This document shows, one piece after another, positions 10,119 through 18,077 of a stretch of 64,000 nucleotides of DNA. The notes under the pieces were generated by a model. That model ran no database searches. It had not been told where the DNA came from and saw only the letters and a list, made by a program, of their open reading frames with translations. The stretch comes from Microvirga ossetica (lineage in GTDB: Bacteria > Pseudomonadota > Alphaproteobacteria > Rhizobiales > Beijerinckiaceae): contig NZ_CP016620.1 of assembly GCF_002741015.1 (NCBI RefSeq), positions 529,710 to 593,709 of the forward strand, written 5' to 3'. The number at the start of each line of letters is the position of its first letter. Position 1 is the stretch's first letter. The translations under genes and the position numbers were made by a program.

Positions 10119-10310
10119 ACCGAGCAGGCATCGCGATTGCGTCACGCCGGCCACAGTCGGCCCTCGGGACGTGCGCCTAACCGCGCCCACGACACCATTT
10201 TTGTCGACACTCAGCGCTCTTCACCCTGCCTATCCTCGTCAAAGCCGCTCAAACTCGGCACAACCTATTGTAAATGCTCCGAAATGCGCACGTTTATGGA
10301 CGGAAACTAG

Positions 10311-11093
10311 CTACCAATCATGCTTGGCATTGCGTACCCATTCTTGGTGCTCCTGCGGATCGCGCTTGGCTTGCTTGTAGTATCCGACAAGTGTTTCGCT
10401 CGAGTATGGCGCACCATCCGGCCCTAGAATGCCAAGCGCTTTGGCGGCCGCGCTCAGAAATCCTACTCCGTGTCCGCCCAGTTTATTGTCGTCATTCGGG
10501 TCTCTTTGGATGCCGAAGTTCCGGCCGAAGTGATGCTCATACAAGGCAGGTAGGACCTCGCCAACATAGAAAATGTTCCATTGGGCCACCGACTTCCGCC
10601 TCTTTGGAGACCTTTCGGAAGCGGCCCTGTGGTTGTACTTACTGATCCGGTCAAGGGCTACTTTGAGAAACGCGATATCTTCTCGGAGCTGGCGATCAGC
10701 GCTCTTAGAGGTTTCCGAATCGACAAACTCGACGATCTCCGCAAGCGTGGCAGACATTGGGGCGATCGCAAGGAAGGCTGCCTCGTCAAGAGCACATGAT
10801 AGCGGTGACTCTGGATCTAATAGGGTTTCGAGCTTATCTGACAGCGATCTGACGAGCTTCTGAAAGTTGGAGAGTGCATCTTGCCGCTCTATGGATTGTT
10901 TTTTTCTCGCTGGATCCTCATAACGGTAGGAAACCATCAGCTTGAGGTTGGCGAGATGGCATCCAAGTTCCCGCCAGCCAGTCCTGATCGGGAGCCCCGT
11001 CTCCCTCTCAAGAGATTCTATGATTTCCTTTTCTAGCGCCTCGACATAGGAAATGAGGTTGTTAAGTGCGTTAGGGGACGCCATTGGCTGCAT
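10311..11093 (-). CDS. Hypothetical protein, cargo next to the integrase
   Basis: About 260 residues, unrecognised. It is rich in charged helices (NLISYVEALEKEIIESLERE, CHLANLKLMVSYRYEDPARKK) with a C-terminal segment ending YKQAKRDPQEHQEWVRNAKHDW. There is no signal peptide or membrane span. The frame opens at a TTG at 11132; ATG 11093 (MQPMASPN) is more plausible, although no strong ribosome binding site is visible for either. It lies about 70 bases downstream of the integrase on the same strand, so it is probably cargo of that element. GC content is lower than in its neighbours, consistent with transfer. Confidence 0.6.
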   Translation of the reverse strand: MQPMASPNALNNLISYVEALEKEIIESLERETGLPIRTGWRELGCHLANLKLMVSYRYEDPARKKQSIERQDALSNFQKLVRSLSDKLETLLDPESPLSCALDEAAFLAIAPMSATLAEIVEFVDSETSKSADRQLREDIAFLKVALDRISKYNHRAASERSPKRRKSVAQWNIFYVGEVLPALYEHHFGRNFGIQRDPNDDNKLGGHGVGFLSAAAKALGILGPDGAPYSSETLVGYYKQAKRDPQEHQEWVRNAKHDW

Positions 11094-11161
11094 CACTCGT
11101 GTGGGCGTTAAGGCGGATGGTCTCGCGCGCAAACCTGCAAGTTACTAGTTTTGCGTAGCAC

Positions 11162-12361
11162 TCATGCCGCTGCTGCCGCGTTTCCAGTCGGCTGCATCGT
11201 TGCCAGGCTCAGGACGTGCATCGTCCAAGTATTAAGAGCGGCTCGCTTCTCCTGGGCGTAGGTGGCGCGGTTATAGATCCCGGCGACACCTGCTTTATGG
11301 CCAGAGGCATGGTTTAGAACCGCTTCGACCACGTGGGGCAGGATGCCCATTTCTGCCATTCGAGTTGCAGCCGTTCGCCGAATGTCGTGCAGCCGCCATG
11401 CGGCAAGCTGCTCACCATTCTTCAGGATACGTTTGTCGAGTGCTGCTTTGGCTTTGCTCCAGCCCTGAAAGGGCCCTTCTGCTTCTCCGAAAACTAACTG
11501 TCTTCCTTCACGGCGGGGGCAGCCTCGGAGAACTTCGAGCGCAGCCTCGGTCAGAGGGACACCATGGGGAAGGCCGTTTTTGGTGCGCTCGCGCGGGATA
11601 CTCCAGCAAGCACGATGCAGATCCAATTCGCTCCAAGCCATACCACCGACCTCCTCTCGTCTCTGTCCCGTTAGGATCAGGAGGCGAACGATCCGGCCGT
11701 AGTCATCATCCCGGCATGCAGCCCAAATCCGGGCGAGTTCGTTGTCAGAGAGAACCCGATCGCGTGAGCGTTCCTCGACCGGTCGGTTAGTGCCCACCAC
11801 TGGGTTTGTATCGGCCAGCCCCTCGCGCATGGCCCAGGTAAAGAATGAGGACAAGGCGATACGCGCCCGGTTGGCCGCAATGGGCCCGTTGGCGAGGGCA
11901 AGCTCCGCGAGTTGAAGGGCAACCGTTCGGCGGGTGACCTTCTCAATGGCAAGCCCATGCAGCGGCTTCCAGGATGTCTGCAGGTACCGGCTGGTCTCGA
12001 CGAGAGTTCGCGGCTTGAGGCGCCGGGAGGCAAACTCAAGGTAGGGCTCAACCATTGCCCCAAGGGTCAGATGCGCGCGAGCTTTGGCCTCGGCTTTGGC
12101 GGCTTGAGGATCGCTCCCGAGATGCGCCTTTGCCAGAACGGCTTTAGCGGCTCTGCGGGCCTGGTCGGGGTCGAGGGTCTCGACGGATCCGATCGTGACC
12201 CGCCGCTGCTTTTGCCCCATTCGGTACTGCGCGATCCACACCCGTTTACCACCGGCACGCAGGCGAACGCCGAAGCCTGGAAGAGTGTCGTCAAAGACGA
12301 TGAGTTCACTCCGGCCGGGCGGAATGGAGAGATTGGCAAGGGCAGGGCGGGTTAGGCGCAC
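11162..12361 (-). CDS. Tyrosine-type integrase (P4-like)
   Basis: A 399-residue site-specific recombinase. The N-terminal DUF4102-type arm-binding domain (LSIPPGRSELIVFDDTLPGF, WIAQYRMGQKQRRVTIG) precedes a SAM-like core-binding domain and the catalytic domain. Catalytic residues visible: Arg in LTGQRREEVGGMAW, His-x-x-Arg in LHDIRRTAATRM, and the nucleophilic Tyr in GIYNRATYAQEKRAAL. It starts at GTG 12361 with GGAGG six bases upstream. It is transcribed leftward, away from a tRNA-Lys 3' fragment about 150 bases to its right, the usual layout at the end of an element integrated into a tRNA gene. It appears intact. Confidence 0.9.
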   Translation of the reverse strand: MRLTRPALANLSIPPGRSELIVFDDTLPGFGVRLRAGGKRVWIAQYRMGQKQRRVTIGSVETLDPDQARRAAKAVLAKAHLGSDPQAAKAEAKARAHLTLGAMVEPYLEFASRRLKPRTLVETSRYLQTSWKPLHGLAIEKVTRRTVALQLAELALANGPIAANRARIALSSFFTWAMREGLADTNPVVGTNRPVEERSRDRVLSDNELARIWAACRDDDYGRIVRLLILTGQRREEVGGMAWSELDLHRACWSIPRERTKNGLPHGVPLTEAALEVLRGCPRREGRQLVFGEAEGPFQGWSKAKAALDKRILKNGEQLAAWRLHDIRRTAATRMAEMGILPHVVEAVLNHASGHKAGVAGIYNRATYAQEKRAALNTWTMHVLSLATMQPTGNAAAAA

Positions 12362-12513
12362 GGTGTTCCTCCGCTGGGAAGCGTATGGGAAGCAACTCCA
12401 GGCCCCCCAAAGCTTACTTGTGAGCAGATGATGCAGAGGGTACTAAGGTTATTATGAAGGAAGGCAAGGATTCTGATCCGACCTGATCACTTATGCACAG
12501 ATCGAACCGCTTC

Positions 12514-12558
12514 CTTTTAATCAGAGGGTCCTGGGTTCGAGTCCCAGCGCGCTCACCA
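12514..12558 (+). other. 3' fragment of tRNA-Lys(TTT), likely attachment site of the integrated element
   Basis: These 45 bases match the 3' half of a tRNA-Lys: anticodon loop CTTTTAA, the 3' anticodon stem TCAG, the variable loop, a T arm (CTGGG / TTCGAGT / CCCAG), the acceptor strand CGCGCTC, the discriminator A and CCA. The bases upstream do not form the 5' acceptor stem or D arm, so it is not a working tRNA. Together with the adjacent integrase this is best read as the duplicated att core at the right end of an element. The intact tRNA-Lys should lie to the left, and I do not find it in the window. Confidence 0.75.
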
Positions 12559-12722
12559 TTCTTCTCAATGACTTACCGGTACATTGAGATCGGATCGCCA
12601 AACTTGCAGAATTCGCCGTGCGCACCCCGTGCACACCGGATGGCTGCGAATCTTCGTGAGGCCGCTGGTGCACTCTCGATTGTGAGAAGGGGGCGCGGAT
12701 CCAGAGCGGTTCGCAGGGACAC

Positions 12723-13907
12723 TCAGAGTCGCTTTGATGTTTGATGTCCTCGCATCTGGCACGCCGTCAGCTGCCAAACGATCCACCGATCTCCAGCTCC
12801 GGCCGGAAGAAGAATGCCGAGCCGTGATAGAGTGGTTGCCCAAGCGGCGACTGCATTGGCCGGATAGTCAAAGGATGTGCCGTTTGCCCGAATGGCGGCA
12901 GCTTCCGCCTCCGTGAGCCCGCTGAACCGGCAGCGTAACCAGCCCCGCTGCCGGATCTTCCGCAGGGCTCCGGCGATTGTGATAAGACCTTTGCCTCCCG
13001 AGGCAGCGATATCCACCGCATCGGCCAGAATAAGGGCCTGCCAGTCGCGTGGTGAAACCGTGAAGCAGCCGATCCCGGGCACCTCAATGCCAACGGCATG
13101 GGCCAAGTGGCGGCCGACAATCCGGTCGTACGCCAGACAGGAGGTTTGCATCGCGCAGACCTCCGCACAGGCTGCCAGGTAGGCTCTCCGTAAGGGGGCG
13201 GCTGCCCGGGCCAAAACCTGATTCCGCTGCCGGCCTCGTCTTTCCAATTCAACTTGCGCTGCGCAGAGCTTGGGGTTGTGCAGCCATTTCCGCGGCGCCA
13301 TGGCGAGGATGGCCTCCTCAAGGTCTGGACGGGAGGTGTCCCGAGGAAGCCCAGACAAGTCAACCTCAATTGCGGCCACATCCATGGCCACGATCCGGGC
13401 AATCTTGGCCTCATCGCAGGCATGTGTGACCAGAAACTCAACCAGGAGGTGTCGCTCGCCCTTGCAGACAATCACATCGGGAACGATCTCGCCAAGCCTG
13501 TTTTCCAAGAGGGCAGCATCGAACCCATACCTCCCTCCTGGGTATCTGATCCATTTGCCGTGACCTTCGCCCATCGCTAGGGGCGGAAGCTCGAGCTCAA
13601 GACGGTGGGCGAGTACCTCCTTGGCGAATCTGTGCAGGGCTGTTTCTGGCCCGGTCTGGCAGGGCCGACCATCCTCAGTCCCATAGTGCCCGAAGTGATG
13701 GTCCTGTTTGTTGCCTTTGCGGGCGATGAGACGGGTGCCGCATCCCGGGCAGACGCAGTTGCACTCGAGACCGGAGGCGACCTCCGAGATGTGAGCGATC
13801 GTCCCGTCCGCTCGCTCCCCGAAGACGAGGCTCTCCCGTCTGTCGCGACAGGCGAACGCAGTCAGGGGCAGTACCGCAGCGGCCGTTGACGACTGCAATG
13901 GGTTCAT
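12723..13907 (-). CDS. Competence protein CoiA-like family protein
   Basis: About 394 residues. The N-terminal part contains CVCPGCGTRLIARKGNKQDH followed by HFGHYG, the zinc-ribbon-like and nuclease-like motif of CoiA relatives, then LHRFAKEVLAHRLELELPP, and a strand-rich stretch with PDVIVCKGERHLLVEFLVTH that resembles a PD-(D/E)XK core. The C-terminal half is unassigned. The frame is open to 14000; I prefer ATG 13907, which starts before the conserved domain, although no clear ribosome binding site is visible. It lies just right of the att site, so it is probably outside the integrated element. The family assignment is moderate. Confidence 0.55.
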   Translation of the reverse strand: MNPLQSSTAAAVLPLTAFACRDRRESLVFGERADGTIAHISEVASGLECNCVCPGCGTRLIARKGNKQDHHFGHYGTEDGRPCQTGPETALHRFAKEVLAHRLELELPPLAMGEGHGKWIRYPGGRYGFDAALLENRLGEIVPDVIVCKGERHLLVEFLVTHACDEAKIARIVAMDVAAIEVDLSGLPRDTSRPDLEEAILAMAPRKWLHNPKLCAAQVELERRGRQRNQVLARAAAPLRRAYLAACAEVCAMQTSCLAYDRIVGRHLAHAVGIEVPGIGCFTVSPRDWQALILADAVDIAASGGKGLITIAGALRKIRQRGWLRCRFSGLTEAEAAAIRANGTSFDYPANAVAAWATTLSRLGILLPAGAGDRWIVWQLTACQMRGHQTSKRL

Positions 13908-14027
13908 CGGGTGTCGTAGCAAACTCACGGGTCTCGGTGTCGATGGGCCGGAAACATAGAGATCGACGAAACAGTGCCGGACTCTAGCTGGTAAGGGCAC
14001 ACGCTGCCAACTGCACGGGAGGAGCTC

Positions 14028-14165
14028 ATGGCGGAAGCACCCGAGAACCTGCCCTCTGGTGCCAGCAGGGTCGCACAGGCCTACTCCGACATCTGGAATG
14101 CCTTTTCCGCCCTTGGGCAGGCCTGTTCCGAGGCCGGTCCCAGACCTTTACATGGACGCGCTTAA
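14028..14165 (+). pseudogene. Carboxymuconolactone decarboxylase family, N-terminal remnant
   Basis: A 45-codon frame with a strong GGGAGGAG ribosome binding site begins MAEAPENLPSGASRVAQAYS and continues IWNAFSALGQACSEAGP. This matches the N terminus of small AhpD/carboxymuconolactone decarboxylase-like proteins. After the GP, where the family continues into its helix with the active-site region, the sequence shifts into an unrelated tail and a stop at 14163. I call it a decayed fragment. Confidence 0.5.
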
Positions 14166-14396
14166 GGGCTGCCTTTGACCCGAATGCAACCTTCCAGAAC
14201 ATGCTCCTGTAGTGCATGTGATGGTTCGACCAGTTATCACCAGCCGAGTTTCGCTATTGCGCAACCGAATAGGCTGACCTTCTCGGCACCAAACCGGGCC
14301 CTGCCTTCGAAGATTTTATTTAACGCCGAGTTTACAATCAGGATGGATCTGAGACATTTCAGATCTGAATGACACCCGGATATAGAAAGCCAGTCA
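14166..14396. other. Non-coding stretch upstream of the metallophosphatase
   Basis: No gene is seen. The sequence is AT-richer than average just before 14397 and probably contains the promoter of the metallophosphatase. Confidence 0.3.
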
Positions 14397-15311
14397 ATGT
14401 ACGATATCATTGGCGATATCCACGGCCATGTGGAAGCACTCCAAGCGCTGCTCCTGAAGCTTGGCTACCGTGAACGCAATGGTGCCTGGCGGCACCCTGA
14501 GCGAACGGCCATCTTCGTCGGCGACCTCATCGACCGGGGGCCACACCAGATCGAGACCGTTCGTCTCGTGCGCGATATGGTGGAAGCGGGGGCAGCCCGC
14601 ATCACCCTTGGCAATCACGAATACAATGCGCTCCTATGGGCAACACCTGATCCAGAGCATCCAGGCGAGTTCATGCGCCGGCATATCGAGAAGCATCGGC
14701 ACCAACACAGGGCTTTTCTTGAAGCCGTCGGTGACGGCTCCAAGCTCCACGAGGAGTGCCTGCGCTTCTTCGAGACGTTTCCTCTCTGGCTCGATCTCCC
14801 CGGCTTGAGTGTCGTGCATGCCTGCTGGCATCCTGTCATGCAGGAGCGGTTGCGGCCTAACCTCGTGGACGAGACCGCTCCTCGCGAGCGCCTTGCCGTG
14901 TTGGCGCGTAAGGGGTCCGACACAGAGGAGGCGCTAGAGATCCTGCTGAAAGGTGTGGAGGAGAAGCTGCCGGATCCCATGAGCTTTATGGATAAGGATG
15001 GCCATGAGCGGCGCGAGGTTCGTCTCCGCTGGTGGTTGGGGCCTGGCGCAACATTCCGGGCCGCAGCACTGATAGACGAGGCGACGTTAAAGCACCTGCC
15101 GGAGACGCCTGTCCCCGGAGCCGCGCTTCTTGGAGTTGCATCCGGCCCGCCCCGTTTCTTCGGGCACTACTGGATGAAAGGGGAGCCTATCCTCATGTCA
15201 CCACGAGCCGTATGCGTCGACTGGAGCATCGCTGCTGGCGGTATATTGGCTGCCTATCGCTTTGACGGTGAGCCCGAACTGTCTGCTGATCGCTTCGTTA
15301 CTGCGGCTTGA
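14397..15311 (+). CDS. Metallophosphoesterase (calcineurin-like, ApaH/PrpE-type)
   Basis: A 304-residue phosphatase with all core motifs: GDIHG near the N terminus, GDLIDRG (about residues 42-48), GNHEYN (about 77-82), and the later His in VVHACWHP. These bind two metal ions for hydrolysis of phosphoesters; relatives act on phosphoproteins or dinucleoside polyphosphates. The N terminus MYDIIGDIHGH starts directly in the first motif, so ATG 14397 is well supported. It appears intact and monocistronic. The specific substrate is unknown. Confidence 0.85.
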   Translation: MYDIIGDIHGHVEALQALLLKLGYRERNGAWRHPERTAIFVGDLIDRGPHQIETVRLVRDMVEAGAARITLGNHEYNALLWATPDPEHPGEFMRRHIEKHRHQHRAFLEAVGDGSKLHEECLRFFETFPLWLDLPGLSVVHACWHPVMQERLRPNLVDETAPRERLAVLARKGSDTEEALEILLKGVEEKLPDPMSFMDKDGHERREVRLRWWLGPGATFRAAALIDEATLKHLPETPVPGAALLGVASGPPRFFGHYWMKGEPILMSPRAVCVDWSIAAGGILAAYRFDGEPELSADRFVTAA

Positions 15312-15412
15312 GCCAAGATACGCCAGAGGCGCTATGTGTGCTACTTCTTTGGCCAATCTCCCCTGAGAGGGGCATGAGGCTTTCGCCTCACCGAAGACTT
15401 AAGATCCCTGCA

Positions 15413-15756
15413 TTATCCCGAGACAGCTTCGGCAGTAAAAGCGCCGGTCGCGGCGTCAAGATGGGTCAACCGCATCACCAACCTCTCATGCGGGAAGCAT
15501 TCCTTGATCGAGCGCGGATGAGTATCTCGGTCTTTTGCAATCGCGACGCTACCCGGAAGCGTCCGTCACAGTAGTCTCTTGTCCACACAAGATTGACCAT
15601 CAACTCGCGAAAGCCGGGTCGAGTATCGGGAGCATCAGGATCAAACCCAGGTCGTATATAGACTAACCGCCCATTGCGGTTCTGGAACATATCCTGCCAA
15701 AGCGTCACGACGACCGTTTCTCCATCGGAACTCTTTGCAGACCAACTCCACTGCAC
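15413..15756 (-). pseudogene. Frameshifted conserved hypothetical protein
   Basis: The minus-strand frame reads HNVQWSWSAKSSDGETVVVT, a Trp-rich opening, then RPGFRELMVNLVWTRDYCDG. It changes frame around 15530-15545 and continues IAKDRDTHPRSIKECFPHER and TAEAVSG to a stop at 15413. Joined, these match a rhizobial hypothetical family in which the two halves are continuous. Upstream, residues GHDLRRLKPHNV also look coding but no good start codon remains before a stop. The gene therefore appears damaged at both places. Confidence 0.6.
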
Positions 15757-15871
15757 ATTGTGCGGCTTTAGTCGGCGCAGGTCGTGACCCTCCCGACCTG
15801 AGCAAAAACCGAAAGCTCCTCAGAAGTTTAGTTGGAACAAGCGGGAGGGTCTGAGTTCCAGGCCGAATGAC

Positions 15872-15946
15872 ATGCTGGCCTACAACCTCACCCGGGTGCT
15901 GAACATCCTGGGCATCCAGCCGCTGATGGCTGCCCTCAGGGCATAG
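15872..15946 (+). mobile_element. Transposase C-terminal fragment
   Basis: A 24-codon frame reading MLAYNLTRVLNILGIQPLMA and ending at TAG 15944 resembles the extreme C terminus of IS5/IS1182-like transposases. Nothing else of the gene is present upstream. A small scar of an old insertion. Confidence 0.4.
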
Positions 15947-16248
15947 GAGCCGGGCTTTGCTCGTGCCATCACGCCCTTGAGGCGCCGAACGCTTGCTTCA
16001 GAGCGATTGGAGCCTCATACCGCCGATAATCAACCAGCTCGCGCTTATCGATGATGTTGAAGGGCTTTGAAGCGTGGAAAGCCGCAATCCGTCCTCTGCC
16101 AAAGCGTTTTTACACATTGGGTAATCGCGGAGCGAGTCGCCCTCAGGCCAGATGGTCAGTGCATGGAAGAGCGGGTGGTTGTTCTCCGATAAGATGGAAA
16201 AACGGGCTCTCGGCTGGACGCCGGGCCCAAGCATCGAACGGAGAACAG
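15947..16248. other. Insertion-sequence debris between transposase fragments
   Basis: No gene is recognised. The last part (about 16190-16248) is probably the left end of the IS110-type element that follows, because the transposase start codon is only a few bases away. Confidence 0.3.
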
Positions 16249-16250
16249 CC

Positions 16251-16587
16251 ATGGGTGAGTCTATCGGTCTTGATGTGTCCTTGAATGAGACGGCGATCTC
16301 CGTGCGGCGGGATGGCAAGAAAATCTGACGCGGCAAATGCCCGTCTGATCCAACCCTGATTGCCGAGGTCCTTCGCAAGCGAGCGCCCGAGCCCAAGCGG
16401 GTGGTGTTCGAGACCGGGCCTTTGTCGGTGTGGTTCTATCATGCGCTTTGCGCTGAAGGGCTGCCGGCGATCTGCATTGACGCCCGCCATGCCAAGGCCG
16501 CCCTCGACATGGCGCCGAACAAAACCGACGCCAATGATACCGATGCCCTGGCCCACCGGAAAGTCCGCAAATTTCGCCACCTGACCC
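16251..16587 (+). mobile_element. IS110-family transposase remnant (nonsense codon, 3' deletion)
   Basis: The frame opens MGESIGLDVSLNETAISVRR, the N-terminal DEDD-type domain of IS110 transposases. It has an in-frame TGA at 16326, where the family has a sense codon, then continues LIAEVLRKRAPEPKRVVFET, HAKAALDMAPNKTDANDTDA and ends abruptly at AHRKVRKFRHLT. The remaining two thirds of the transposase are missing. The last 32 bases (16556-16587) recur at 25922-25953, so the break coincides with a repeated sequence. Confidence 0.65.
16556..16587 (+). repeat. 32-bp repeat at a broken gene end (copy 1)
   Basis: Identical to 25922-25953 over 32 bases (core AAGTCCGCAAATTTCGCCAC). Here it joins the truncated IS110 transposase. 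It may be the end of another mobile element that caused the deletion. Confidence 0.55.
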
Positions 16588-17151
16588 GATCCAGACTTTC
16601 CTCAGCTCACTATGTGGTATCATCTTCCAACTAATTCACGTTCGTAGGCAGACTAAGGCGCCGTCAACGCGGGTCTTTCTTTATAGCTGTGGCGTTCTCC
16701 TAAAAGAACGATTTTCCTTAGCCTGGGCCGACTGATCAATAAAATACTCCTCGTAGAAGCTCATTCTCGTTAGTTTGAGGTTTGGAGGAAAAATCACCTT
16801 TACATAACGTTCGCTAAAAAGAACAATCCCGTTGACACTTCTGCTGGGAGACAGCACCCTGCATGCGCTGTTCGGGCAAACGCATTGCTCGCACAGCCGC
16901 GGTGATTTGACGGTGTGCAGCTTGCGCCGCGTGATCAAACGCTAAAGCGCCACGGAGCCTGTGCCGCCCCGTGGTCCTAAGCCCAACGCAAAGGATGTCC
17001 GGTCGTGCATGCTTCTTCCTCCCGAAACCACCTTCTCTCCTGTCGTCGGCGCATGACCACTTGTCGAGCCTGCTGAAGGCCGGCTGACGTTTCTTCGTTC
17101 GACCGACGCGACCACGCTGGCGATAGCTGCCGGCGACAGGAGATCTTTGCC
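16588..17151. other. Gene-poor stretch upstream of the FMN reductase/ABC operon
   Basis: A minus-strand frame at 16681-16938 (85 residues, with KVIFPPNLKLTRMSFYEEYF) exists but has no recognisable family or ribosome binding site, so I do not call it. The part from about 17000 to 17150 must hold the promoter of the downstream operon; I cannot place its boxes. Confidence 0.3.
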
Positions 17152-17433
17152 ATGAGCACCACCATCAACACAGCCCGAGTAATCGAGATCGGCAGCGTGA
17201 CTGCCGGCATCGCCGTTCCGGATGAAGGGGGCTTCCGGTTCTTTTCCTCAGGACACCCCTTTGACGCCCTCGATGGACGCCGGTTCCGCAGCCTCAAGCA
17301 GGCGACCGCAGCGGCCCACGAGAGATGGCAGCAGAGCAGCCCGCCGGAGCCTCGTTCATCGCGCCCTCGACCCAACGATGTGCCCGCCGATCTGCTGCTC
17401 CAGGTGCCCGGTCCGTTCCTGCTGCCCGTCTGA
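17152..17433 (+). CDS. Small hypothetical protein, first gene of the ABC operon
   Basis: A 93-residue protein, MSTTINTARVIEIGSVTAGI followed by FRFFSSGHPFDALDGRRFRS, with a Pro-rich C terminus. An AGGAG ribosome binding site lies about nine bases before the ATG. The stop is 15 bases before the next gene, which has an almost identical ribosome binding site, so they are cotranscribed. No family is recognised; the beta-hairpin/helix look (GFRFFSSGHPF then RSLKQATAAAHERW) recalls small DUF proteins found beside sulfur-assimilation genes, but that is only an impression. Confidence 0.7.
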   Translation: MSTTINTARVIEIGSVTAGIAVPDEGGFRFFSSGHPFDALDGRRFRSLKQATAAAHERWQQSSPPEPRSSRPRPNDVPADLLLQVPGPFLLPV

Positions 17434-17448
17434 CAAGGAGATTTTTGC

Positions 17449-18048
17449 ATGAGCCGGCCGCGCGTCGTCATTTTTACCGGCAATATTCGCCGCCCTTCAC
17501 GCAGCCGCGCCCTTGCGGAGGCGCTCGGTGCCGAAGTCGAACGCCGCCTTTCCATCGAACTGAGAAGTTACGACGTTCTCGATGCAGGGCCGGGCTTAGG
17601 CTCGGCACTGGTCCGCAACGATCTGCCGCTACCGGCGGCTCGCATCGTCGACGAAATCGAAAGCGCGAACGCGCTGATTGTTGGCACGCCGGTCTATAAG
17701 GGTGCCTATACGGGCTTGTTCAAACACCTGATCGACTTCATCACGCCGGATCAGCTGGCAGGCAAACCTGTGGCCTTGACCGCGACGGGCGGAGGGGCAC
17801 GCCACGCGCTCGTGGTCGAGCACACACTGCGGCCGCTCTTCGGCTTCTTCGCCGCTCTGACCCTTCCGACAGCGATCTATGCTTCGGATGCGGATTTCAC
17901 GGCAAGCCATGGTGGGGCAGGGCATGCCCTGACGGACGCAGGCATCCGCAACCGGCTGGCAAACGCGGCGGACGAGCTTGCCGGCCTCCTTTCCAGGCAG
18001 GCCAGCGGCGCCGAGGCTGCGAAGCGCGCCGCATATGCCGTGAACTAA
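17449..18048 (+). CDS. NADPH-dependent FMN reductase (SsuE/MsuE-like)
   Basis: A 199-residue flavodoxin-fold reductase. It has the FMN phosphate-binding loop near the N terminus (FTGNIRRPSRSRALAEAL), the central GTPVYKGAYTGLFKHLIDFI motif typical of SsuE/MsuE, and the PVALTATGGGARHALVVEH stretch. Family members supply reduced FMN to two-component monooxygenases, often for release of sulfite from organosulfonates. Start ATG 17449 follows AAGGAG. It lies between a small protein and an ABC importer on the same strand. No monooxygenase partner is in the window. Confidence 0.82.
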   Translation: MSRPRVVIFTGNIRRPSRSRALAEALGAEVERRLSIELRSYDVLDAGPGLGSALVRNDLPLPAARIVDEIESANALIVGTPVYKGAYTGLFKHLIDFITPDQLAGKPVALTATGGGARHALVVEHTLRPLFGFFAALTLPTAIYASDADFTASHGGAGHALTDAGIRNRLANAADELAGLLSRQASGAEAAKRAAYAVN

Positions 18049-18077
18049 TCATCAAACGCAATCAAAAGGAGTTATCG

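Noticed and set aside
10274..10645. Plus-strand frame over the hypothetical cargo gene
   Set aside because: Shadow of the minus-strand gene 10311-11093, which has a longer and more natural translation.
12483..12558. Complete tRNA-Lys gene
   Set aside because: The upstream bases do not form the acceptor stem, D arm or 5' anticodon stem; only the 3' half is present.
16681..16938. 85-codon minus-strand frame
   Set aside because: No ribosome binding site, family, signal or natural composition; sits in insertion-sequence debris.
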